In this document: positions 57,522 to 64,000 of the stretch, in pieces | Layout of the letters: every line of letters starts with the position of its first letter | How positions within the stretch are numbered: the stretch's first letter is position 1 | Program-made: the position numbers and the translations under genes | The notes under the pieces: generated by a model | Database searches by the model: none | Seen by the model: only the letters and a program-made list of their open reading frames with translations | Told to the model about the DNA's origin: nothing | DNA from: Polaribacter sp. Z022 | GTDB taxonomy: Bacteria; Bacteroidota; Bacteroidia; Flavobacteriales; Flavobacteriaceae | DNA: 64,000 bases | NCBI RefSeq assembly: GCF_023555495.1 | Contig: NZ_JALCZO010000004.1 | Span: 124,001 to 188,000 of the forward strand | Reading direction: 5' to 3'

Positions 57522-58205
57522 ATGAGTTTAAAACCAAACCATATAGAATTTCAGAATGAAATAAAACAAAGAGAAATCGAGTGTTTAATTCATTTTACGC
57601 CAACCATAAATTTATTCAGTATTTTAGAAAATAATGAATTAATGAGTAGAGCTAAATTGGAAAATTTAGACATTGAGCAATTTGACATTTTAGATTATGT
57701 TCAATTTACAGATGACGTAAGATATGATGATAAAAATTATATTAACCTTTCCCTTTCAGGTCCAAATACCTTTTTATTTTCAAAATTTAGACAAAAAACT
57801 AAAGAGGATTTTACTATAAATTGGTGTGTAATTAAAATAAACCCTAAACATATTTACGATAGTGAAACTCTATTCGCAATCACAAATGCAGCTTCAAATG
57901 CAGCTAAAAGACAATACGGAATTTCGGGAGATTTAGATAAATTCAAAATGCTTTTCACAGAACAATTAAACATAAATTCTTACAATGGTATTCGCACTAT
58001 TTCCAGAAATTCAGCTCACTCAAAATATCCAACTGATGTTCAAGCAGAAATATTAGTGAAAGATAAAATTTCATCAGATAGTATTTTAGCTGTTTGTTTT
58101 GAATCAGAAGAAAAAATGGCAGAAGCTAAAGCTGCAATGTCTTCTTTTGACACAAGTAAATTTATAGTTAATAAAGAAATATTTTTACCAAATCGTTCAA
58201 TATGA
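57522..58205 (+). CDS. darT: DarT-like ADP-ribosyltransferase (DUF4433), predicted toxin
   Basis: A 227-residue protein of the DarT/DUF4433 family, which ADP-ribosylates a base in DNA (thymidine or guanosine by subfamily) using NAD. Seen in order: CLIHFTPTINLFSILENNEL (His24, NAD-contacting), the NINLSLSGPNTFLFSKFRQK region, INWCVIKINP, TNAASNAAKRQYG, and KYPTDVQAEILVKD with catalytic-type Glu176. It also fits the family length. Stop overlaps the ADP-ribosylglycohydrolase start (ATGA), so toxin and antidote are translated together. Sequence family is clear; the exact target is inferred from relatives. Confidence 0.87.
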   Translation: MSLKPNHIEFQNEIKQREIECLIHFTPTINLFSILENNELMSRAKLENLDIEQFDILDYVQFTDDVRYDDKNYINLSLSGPNTFLFSKFRQKTKEDFTINWCVIKINPKHIYDSETLFAITNAASNAAKRQYGISGDLDKFKMLFTEQLNINSYNGIRTISRNSAHSKYPTDVQAEILVKDKISSDSILAVCFESEEKMAEAKAAMSSFDTSKFIVNKEIFLPNRSI

Positions 58206-59737
58206 AAGCAGAAACAAAATATAAAGGTAGCTTAAAGCTCGCAGCTATTGGAGACGCTTTAGGCTGGATGACTGAATTTGAAAAAAGTCAAACCACTTTG
58301 AAGAAAAAATTTGGAACTGATTACATTAATTCGTTTCACGATTGGGAAAAAAATGTTGGTGGTAGATTTTACGGTTATGTAGATAAACTTAATTCAGGTT
58401 CGTATTCTGATGATACGCAACTCTTACTTTCAGTCGCTCGTTCAATCAACAAAGATGGTTTTGTCGACCAACAATATTTTGCAAAAAAAGAATTGCCAGA
58501 TTGGTTACTTTATTCAAGAGGAGCAGGAAGAACTATAAAAAATGCAGCTCGAAAGATAGAAAGAAAAACAGCTAAATGGAATAATAACTTTTTCACATTT
58601 AAAGCAGGTAAAACTACAATCGATTATAGAGAAAGTGGTGCAAATGGTGCAGCAATGAGAATACTGCCAATTGCATTGGCAAATTTCGGAGAGCAAGAAA
58701 AAATCAAAGAAGAAATCTTTGGAAATAGCATAATAACTCACGGACATCCAAGAGCGATTTTAGGAGCAATGCTTTATGGATATTCTGTTGACACTATTTT
58801 GAGATTTAATCCCGAAAATTTTAACTATAAAAACTTTCTCACCGAATTAGGAAAAGATATTCACCAAAAATTCTCAATCGATTTTTTAGATAGTCCAAAA
58901 TTAAAAAGCTGGGAAACTGAATGGAATAAAAACTCTAAAGAACCTTTTAGAATTTTATTTAAATCTATTGTTGATGAAACACAAGAGTATTTAAGAACAA
59001 CTTATAAATTGATTACGAATAATTCATCTGATTTTGATGCTTTATCTAAACTTGGCTGTTATAAAAACGAGACAAAAGGTTCAGGAACTTCTACTGTAAT
59101 TGCAGGTATTTATTTAGCTTGTAAGTATTCTAAAGAACCCTTAAAAGGAATTGAGCAAGCTGTTAATTCAATTGGAACTGACACAGATAGTATTGCTGCA
59201 TTTGCAGGTGGTTTAATTGGTGCTTTACACGGACAATCTATTATTCCTTCAAAATGGAAAAACGTTCAAGACCTTGATTATATTGATGCAATTTCAATTC
59301 GCTTACTTGAAATTTCCAAAAGCAGAGCAAATTTCAATAAGACAATAAACACAAAAAACACTAAATCTATTTCAGAGATTGAAAATGACAGTTTTGAAAT
59401 TAACGAAAGAGTCTTTCTTGAAACTTTAGGAGATGGAAGAATTGAAGCTATTGACAGACAAAAGACTTTAACAAAAGGAAAATACAATCTGATTTTAGAC
59501 GTTCAATTTGACAATGGACAGTTTTGTCGATTTGCGAAATTATTGAGTATCGAAAAAGAAAATAAATCTGAATTATTTACCGAGAGTTTGGAAAAGGAAG
59601 TTAACCTATGGAATGGACTTAATTTGGATTACAAATCAAAAGAACGAATTGAAAAGTTTATGGCATCTCTAAACGAAATGAATAAAAAGGAATTTAAGGA
59701 AATAATCAAGTTAATAGAAAAAAGAGTCCAACGCTAA
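58202..59737 (+). CDS. ADP-ribosylglycohydrolase (ARH/DraG type), predicted antitoxin
   Basis: A 511-residue enzyme that removes ADP-ribose. ARH signatures are complete: AAIGDALGWMTE (15-24), metal-binding SYSDDTQLLL (69-76), ANGAAMRILP (about 147-156), THGHPRAILGA (about 179-189) and IGTDTDSIAAFAGGLIGALH (about 323-342), with two Mg ions expected. Residues about 385-511 are an extra C-terminal domain (ERVFLETLGDGRIEAIDRQK...KRVQR) not usual in ARH. It overlaps the DarT-like gene by 4 bases; it should reverse the DarT mark on DNA, replacing the macrodomain of DarG. The last codons (CCAACGC) merge into the flanking repeat. Confidence 0.9.
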   Translation: MKAETKYKGSLKLAAIGDALGWMTEFEKSQTTLKKKFGTDYINSFHDWEKNVGGRFYGYVDKLNSGSYSDDTQLLLSVARSINKDGFVDQQYFAKKELPDWLLYSRGAGRTIKNAARKIERKTAKWNNNFFTFKAGKTTIDYRESGANGAAMRILPIALANFGEQEKIKEEIFGNSIITHGHPRAILGAMLYGYSVDTILRFNPENFNYKNFLTELGKDIHQKFSIDFLDSPKLKSWETEWNKNSKEPFRILFKSIVDETQEYLRTTYKLITNNSSDFDALSKLGCYKNETKGSGTSTVIAGIYLACKYSKEPLKGIEQAVNSIGTDTDSIAAFAGGLIGALHGQSIIPSKWKNVQDLDYIDAISIRLLEISKSRANFNKTINTKNTKSISEIENDSFEINERVFLETLGDGRIEAIDRQKTLTKGKYNLILDVQFDNGQFCRFAKLLSIEKENKSELFTESLEKEVNLWNGLNLDYKSKERIEKFMASLNEMNKKEFKEIIKLIEKRVQR

Positions 59738-59800
59738 AAGCCATACACATTTGCAATTCGCACCAGCCAACACACAATCCAAAAATTGCAAAAGAGTATG

Positions 59801-59828
59801 TCTTGCCAACGCTCACATTTGAACTAAA
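59801..59828. repeat. Two 14-base matches to the left flank, right side
   Basis: TCTTGCCAACGCTC (59801-59814) followed directly by ACATTTGAACTAAA (59815-59828). Both match the left flank exactly (55875-55888 and 55783-55796), in direct orientation. Confidence 0.85.
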
Positions 59829-59869
59829 TAAGAAACATCGGTAAAACAAGCTGAATGAAAAAAGCACTA

Positions 59870-60068
59870 CTTACAACAACGTGTATAAAACATAGCTATT
59901 ACAGGCTTTCTGAGAAGTTTTCGCTTATTTACAAAGTACGCCAAATTTTTTATTTGGTTATATTTATAAAAGGAACTTAAACATAAAAATAAAAAATTCG
60001 GCTCGTGTTAAATCCGAAAAGTTAGCGTTTATTTATACGCTACGTTTCATACACAAGACCGTTAGCGA
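59870..60068. repeat. Long inverted repeat at the right edge of the island
   Basis: GTGTATAAAACATAGC (59881-59896) pairs with GCTACGTTTCATACAC (60039-60054) at 14 of 16 positions; internal stems also exist (CCAAATTTTTTATTTGG, TTCGG/CCGAA, TAGCGT/ACGCTA). The outer ends are ACAACAACG and CCGTTAGCG. The 536-base gap 59738-60273 has this element, the direct repeats and the terminator below, and no gene. No integrase or transposase nearby. Confidence 0.75.
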
Positions 60069-60218
60069 AATAATCAAAAAAAAAAATCTTACAAAAAGCT
60101 AGCAAACAAGTTTAGCCCTGATAGGAACAATTGTTTGAGCTCTTTTTTATTTGTTTTTCAGAATAAAAAAAGCGAGTGTGGATAGCAGGAAATAGCTACA
60201 AAAAAAATAAAACAGCAA

Positions 60219-60256
60219 CAAAAAAGCATCCAATATTTATGGATGCTTTTTGTTTG
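60219..60256 (-). terminator. Intrinsic terminator of the PLP-enzyme gene
   Basis: Perfect stem AAAAAGCATCC/GGATGCTTTTT with loop AATATTTAT; T-run on both strands, mainly serving the minus-strand gene ending at 60274. Confidence 0.9.
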
Positions 60257-60273
60257 TAATTTATAATTTAAGA

Positions 60274-62340
60274 TTAATCTAACAAATCTGAGTTATTTAG
60301 TATTAAATCTATTTTCTTAATAATTACTGTTATTTGGTTTAATTGCAATTCTATGTTTCTAAAATAGATACTAATGTCTCTATTTACCCAACTTTCTGAT
60401 ATTACTCTTGCTCCTAAACTTATTCTTAAAATAGCGCTTTGCAAATGGTTGTATTTTACATTTACTGCTTGCCCTATATGACATTTTTGTGCTGCCAATC
60501 TAATGGTTTCTATAGAGTGGTTTTTAAATTGTTGAGACAAGTCTGAATTTAACAATACATATAGTTTTTTAACTTTATCTACAGGCAACGCTTCTTTGTT
60601 TTTAAGAATGAAAAAAGGAAATATTGTACGAATATTTCTCATACTAAATTCTTCGTCTTTAAAAGTATTTGCTCTTGTATCATTGCCATAAATAGGTTCT
60701 AAAAAAGCTGCATCTTTTATAGAATCTTCTACAAAATTACAGAACATTTCTATACCCATATTTCTGTATAAAACTGGTGTTTTAAAATACCTATCCATTT
60801 CTACCAAAGCTGCTTTCCAACGCATATAAGAACCATAGTTAAAACCTTCTGAAAGTTCTTTAGCACAAGACCAATTTGTAGGCCAATCAGAATGGTTAAA
60901 ATAGGCTGTTAATCCTTCTGGCAATTTATTTTTAGTTGCATGTACAAGTTTGCTTACACTTTCTGGAAAAATTAAGGCTCCAGAATAAGGAGGCCCTGTA
61001 AAGTATTTACTACCTGTAATGCTCATAATATAACCTTTAGAAAGGTATTTTCTTACATCTGAAGGGTCTAATCTTAATTGAGCTGCATCTATTATAACTT
61101 GCATAGATAGGTTGTTTAATGCATCTAATTTTTGCATCATTTCTTCACTTGGAGATTGATATCCTAATTTTGAATGATCCATTACATGCAAAACAACTTG
61201 TCTGCCTAATTTATTAGTTTCAGTTATGGCTGTATAAACTTCTGAATCTAATTGAGCTGTAGATTTTAATTTTCCTGTTTCATCTCTAAAAGGAATTTTA
61301 ATTAATTCTACATCTTTAAAACCTTTAATTCTATCTCCTTTTTTTATTGGAAAATTAAGTGCTGTTGTATTTTCGAAATGACAACCTTTTAATGCTGCTG
61401 GTACACCACTACCTGTTTCATCTGATGCTACTAAAACATGGGTAATTTCTTTTTTAGTTATAATTTGAGTTATTGCTGCAATTTGTAAAGAAGAATCTGT
61501 ACCTGAAGGAGAAAATATTATTTCGTTTTTTTCTTTTAAATCAAATGCAGTTCTTAGGTTGTCTTTTAATGATTCTGCAAAATCTATAGTTGTATCTGTA
61601 AAACCATATTTTAAGCTATTTTTTATTAAAATGCTTCTTACTTTATCTGCTTTATCAAAAGAATAATTAGATACACTTGTTGCTGTAGATGATGCAAATG
61701 TAAAGGCTTCTGGTCTTGGAAAAGGTCTGCAACCATATTTGTTAAGCAAAAATATTTCGTCAATATTTAACCTTAAATCTCCACCATCCATTAATAAGTA
61801 TTCTGTTGGTTTTGCTAAATTTTCTAAAATAGGTTTCCAAGAATCTTTAAAAGTTTTGATTTGGTTTTTTAAACCATGAAAGCTTTCTAATTCTTTATAC
61901 TTATCTAATTGTGCAGTGTTTACATCTTCTTCTTTTCTAATTTTATCTATTAAATAAAAATGTACTTCTTCTAGCTTTTCTTTATCTTCTTTTGGTAATA
62001 ATTTGTAAAAAATACGAGTTACTTTTAACGCAGCTAAATCGCACAAAACTGTATCTTCTTTATTATTTAAAGCTTTATACCATAACTGCCATTCTATACC
62101 ATATCTTAAATATACCAATGCCAAAACAGGATTTTTTAAATACAATGAACCAATTACGATTGATTTATTGGGTACTATTTTAAATATCTCTGGTTTATCA
62201 TTAGAAGTAATAATATTAATGTTGTTAATTTTTGGAACCGTATTAAATCTTTTTAAAACATGTACTAAATAATTTACATTCTCTTTTTCGAACAATCTTG
62301 TTCTTTTATATTGATTTTCTAAGGATATATTATTTGTCAT
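60274..62340 (-). CDS. Large PLP-dependent enzyme (aminotransferase class V-like)
   Basis: A 688-residue protein. Residues about 1-200 form an extra N-terminal domain; the fold type I core follows: SPSGTDSSLQIAAITQII (PLP phosphate loop), LHVMDHSKLGYQS, VIIDAAQLRLDP (Asp/Gln of the cofactor site) and ITGSKYFTGPPYSGALIFP with the PLP lysine. The last 150 residues complete the small domain. The substrate is unknown; no close named family recognised. It lies 74 bases after the DUF134 regulator on the same strand, so the two likely form one unit, with a small palindrome between them. Confidence 0.75.
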   Translation of the reverse strand: MTNNISLENQYKRTRLFEKENVNYLVHVLKRFNTVPKINNINIITSNDKPEIFKIVPNKSIVIGSLYLKNPVLALVYLRYGIEWQLWYKALNNKEDTVLCDLAALKVTRIFYKLLPKEDKEKLEEVHFYLIDKIRKEEDVNTAQLDKYKELESFHGLKNQIKTFKDSWKPILENLAKPTEYLLMDGGDLRLNIDEIFLLNKYGCRPFPRPEAFTFASSTATSVSNYSFDKADKVRSILIKNSLKYGFTDTTIDFAESLKDNLRTAFDLKEKNEIIFSPSGTDSSLQIAAITQIITKKEITHVLVASDETGSGVPAALKGCHFENTTALNFPIKKGDRIKGFKDVELIKIPFRDETGKLKSTAQLDSEVYTAITETNKLGRQVVLHVMDHSKLGYQSPSEEMMQKLDALNNLSMQVIIDAAQLRLDPSDVRKYLSKGYIMSITGSKYFTGPPYSGALIFPESVSKLVHATKNKLPEGLTAYFNHSDWPTNWSCAKELSEGFNYGSYMRWKAALVEMDRYFKTPVLYRNMGIEMFCNFVEDSIKDAAFLEPIYGNDTRANTFKDEEFSMRNIRTIFPFFILKNKEALPVDKVKKLYVLLNSDLSQQFKNHSIETIRLAAQKCHIGQAVNVKYNHLQSAILRISLGARVISESWVNRDISIYFRNIELQLNQITVIIKKIDLILNNSDLLD

Positions 62341-62352
62341 AATTATTAATTA

Positions 62353-62371
62353 TAAAACGCTCTTAAGAGCG
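62353..62371 (-). terminator. Small perfect palindrome with T-run, between DUF134 and PLP-enzyme genes
   Basis: CGCTCTTAAGAGCG (62358-62371) with TTTTA after it on the minus strand, 17 bases before the PLP-enzyme start. It may act as a weak terminator or as a regulator site. Confidence 0.45.
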
Positions 62372-62414
62372 AAAAACCGTAATTAGTTTTTTTCTTAGTG
62401 TATTTACTACACTT

Positions 62415-62822
62415 TTATTCATTTAAATTTATTAACTCATTTTTTATAAACGCAGGACAATCTCCACAAATTGCTGGGTCTTTAACCCCATCAATTAATT
62501 TATAACATGTTTTACATTTGTACCAATCTTTTTCAAATTCATAGTTTCCTCCTTTTATTAATATAGATTTTCCTTCTACAAAACCCTGCCCTATTTTAGA
62601 CAATGCACTATTATAAATTCTTGTTAGTGTTGGTCTAGAAACTTCCATTTGTTCTGCTGCTATGTTATGAGGTAGGTTATTGTACACAACCAACTTAACA
62701 GCCTCATATTCTTCATATTGCATTACAATATGTTCTTCGTCTTTAAACTTTATTCCAAAAGGTTTAAAACCCAGCATTTTTGGAGGATGATTAACCTTTC
62801 TTTTCTTTTTTGGTCTTGGCAT
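62415..62822 (-). CDS. DUF134 predicted DNA-binding regulator
   Basis: A 135-residue protein. Its basic start (PRPKKKRKV) and helix-turn-helix (NNLPHNIAAEQMEVSRPTLT, RIYNSALSKIGQGFVEGKSI) fit the DUF134 family; the C-terminal CKTCYKLIDGVKDPAICGDC is a four-Cys zinc-binding segment. It is expected to regulate transcription, perhaps of the PLP-enzyme gene 74 bases downstream. An inverted repeat just upstream of its own -7 element suggests autoregulation. Confidence 0.85.
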   Translation of the reverse strand: MPRPKKKRKVNHPPKMLGFKPFGIKFKDEEHIVMQYEEYEAVKLVVYNNLPHNIAAEQMEVSRPTLTRIYNSALSKIGQGFVEGKSILIKGGNYEFEKDWYKCKTCYKLIDGVKDPAICGDCPAFIKNELINLNE

Positions 62823-62868
62823 TTTTTAATAAAAAAATTACTATAGAATTTTGAAAAATAATTCGGCG

Positions 62869-62892
62869 CAAAGATAATGAACTCACGTTCAT
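62869..62892 (-). promoter_or_regulatory. Promoter and candidate operator of the DUF134 gene
   Basis: On the minus strand TATCTTTG (62876-62869) fits TAnnTTTG. Directly upstream is a perfect 6-bp-arm palindrome ATGAAC-TCAC-GTTCAT (62877-62892), in the normal place for a repressor. Confidence 0.6.
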
Positions 62893-63032
62893 AACTAAAA
62901 CTTATATACTTTTTTAGTAATATTTTAAGAGATTGGTTTTAATTTTTAGAAATATTGAATACATGATTTATTATTATATTAAATATTAAGAAACAACTTA
63001 AAATCACAATAAAATTATAGATTCATTTAAAC

Positions 63033-63040
63033 TACCTTTG
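63033..63040 (+). promoter_or_regulatory. -7 element of the DEAD-box helicase promoter
   Basis: TACCTTTG fits TAnnTTTG, 14 bases before the ATG at 63055. The rest of the 232-base gap 62823-63054 shows only this and the DUF134 promoter/operator. Confidence 0.55.
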
Positions 63041-63054
63041 TAAAAAAATAATAC

Positions 63055-64000
63055 ATGCAGTTTTCTGAATTACCATTACATAAATCTATTTTAAAAGCAG
63101 TTGCTGAAGAACGTTTTCATAGACCAACTTTAGTTCAAGAAAAAACAATACCCTTAGTTTTAGCTAAAAAAAATGTAATTGTTTCTGCACAAACTGGTAC
63201 AGGAAAAACGGCTGCTTTTGCATTGCCAATTATTCAGCTATTAAATGAAAAACAAACCGCCAAAGATGATAGCAAAAAAATTAAATCTTTAGTGGTTACT
63301 CCTACTCGTGAATTGGCAATTCAAATTTTAAAAAACTTTGAAAGCTATAGCAAATACTTAAACTTATCTACGTATGCTGTTTTTGGAGGTGTTGCTTTAG
63401 ATCCTCAAAAAAAAGCATTAGCAGATGGTGTAGATATTTTAATTGCTACTCCTGGTAGATTAATTGATTTACAACTACAAGGTAATTTAGACATAAGTGC
63501 TGTTGAAATTTTTGTATTAGATGAAGCAGATTTAATGTTAGATATGGGTTTTATTAACGATGTTAAAAAAATTGAAGCTTTATGTCCGAAGAAAAAACAA
63601 ACCTTACTTTTTTCTGCAACCATACCAGAAAAAATAAACGAATTAGCTAAAACTACTTTAAAAAATCCTGTTAAAGTAGAAATAAATCCAGAAGAAACTA
63701 CTGCTAAAAACATTGGTCAATTATTATATTATTTACCTAAAAAAAATAAAACAGACTTATGTTTGCATTTATTGAGAAATACCATAAATGGAAAAATAAT
63801 TATTTTTAGACGTACTAAATTTGGAGTTGATAAATTAGAGCAAACTTTAATAAAAAACGGTTATAAAGTTGCTAGTATTCATGGAGAAAAAACACAGGCT
63901 ATTAGAAATAAAGCCATAGAAGATTTTAAAAATAAAAAAGCAAATATTTTAATTGCTACAGATGTTGCTTCTAGAGGAATTGATATTATAAATGTTGATG
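63055..64000 (+). CDS. DEAD-box ATP-dependent RNA helicase, 3' end cut by window edge
   Basis: Open from ATG 63055 to the window end (315 residues visible). Motifs in order: Q motif (FHRPTLVQEKTIP), AQTGTGKTAAFALP (motif I), VTPTRELAIQI (Ia), ATPGRLIDL (Ib), VLDEADLMLDMGF (II), LLFSATIPE (III), KIIIFRRTKFGVDKLE (IV) and IATDVASRGIDI (V). Short N-terminus and order fit RhlE/DbpA-type RNA helicases that aid RNA folding and ribosome assembly, often cold-induced. Which subfamily is not decided without the C-terminus. Confidence 0.93.
   Translation, partial: MQFSELPLHKSILKAVAEERFHRPTLVQEKTIPLVLAKKNVIVSAQTGTGKTAAFALPIIQLLNEKQTAKDDSKKIKSLVVTPTRELAIQILKNFESYSKYLNLSTYAVFGGVALDPQKKALADGVDILIATPGRLIDLQLQGNLDISAVEIFVLDEADLMLDMGFINDVKKIEALCPKKKQTLLFSATIPEKINELAKTTLKNPVKVEINPEETTAKNIGQLLYYLPKKNKTDLCLHLLRNTINGKIIIFRRTKFGVDKLEQTLIKNGYKVASIHGEKTQAIRNKAIEDFKNKKANILIATDVASRGIDIINVD

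Noticed and set aside
56001-59737. Classical DarTG pair
   Set aside because: No macrodomain (DarG) gene or domain is present; the partner carries clear ARH motifs instead.
59870-60068. Integron attC sites or gene-cassette array
   Set aside because: The hairpins look attC-like, but the end motifs do not fit RYYYAAC/GTTRRRY (right end GTTAGCG) and no integrase gene is in the window. Kept only as structured repeats.

Overview
The window is AT-rich chromosomal DNA from a marine-type member of the Flavobacteriaceae (Bacteroidota; Polaribacter- or Tenacibaculum-like, genus not certain). The reasons are: Bacteroidota-type promoters (TAnnTTTG), a type IX secretion sorting domain, a TonB-dependent receptor with a surface propeller lipoprotein, a ferredoxin / LuxC-type reductase / serC / serA cluster, few clear Shine-Dalgarno sites and frequent TTG starts. 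No rRNA, tRNA, CRISPR array, insertion sequence or integrase gene was seen. Both edges cut a gene (a SatD-family protein at the left, a DEAD-box helicase at the right).

Layout. 1-1.8 kb: SatD / DUF3307 / membrane protein operon. 1.9-7.3 kb: vitamin B12 locus, with a cobalamin riboswitch driving a BtuB-like receptor and a BtuG-like propeller on the minus strand, and guaC plus a BtuF-like lipoprotein divergently. 7.4-15 kb (minus): a membrane-tethered LuxR regulator, an Asp/Glu racemase, a YcxB-like protein, and topoisomerase IV (parC, parE). 15.3-25.5 kb (plus): lysA, FAH-family protein, GNAT, tex, small proteins, topB (with three dispersed repeats inside its reading frame), an SDR/AraC pair and a membrane protein. 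25.5-33 kb (minus): VF530 protein, LytTR response regulator, TPR histidine kinase and a 1541-residue leucine-rich T9SS surface protein, apparently one operon. 33-44 kb: gcvT, a reductase/hydrolase pair, an AspH-like hydroxylase, ychF, ferredoxin, LuxC-type reductase, serC, serA, a YggS-type PLP protein and an exonuclease/GIY-YIG fusion. 44.5-52.1 kb: exported DUF3857 protein, then an adjacent exported papain-like protease (with 26 AAT codons in a row) and a five-repeat caspase-like protease. 52.2-55.6 kb: potassium channel, miaA, OmpH, haloalkane-dehalogenase-like lipoprotein.

55.7-60.1 kb is the most interesting stretch. It is a cassette-like island bounded by structured inverted repeats and by two pairs of 14-base direct matches. 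It carries a compact UvrD-type helicase, a DarT-like (DUF4433) ADP-ribosyltransferase and an ADP-ribosylglycohydrolase (ARH/DraG type) in one tight operon. This reads as a DarTG-like toxin-antitoxin or anti-phage module in which an ARH enzyme takes the place of the DarG macrodomain and a helicase has been added. 60.3-64 kb: a large PLP-dependent enzyme with a DUF134 regulator upstream, and the start of a DEAD-box RNA helicase.
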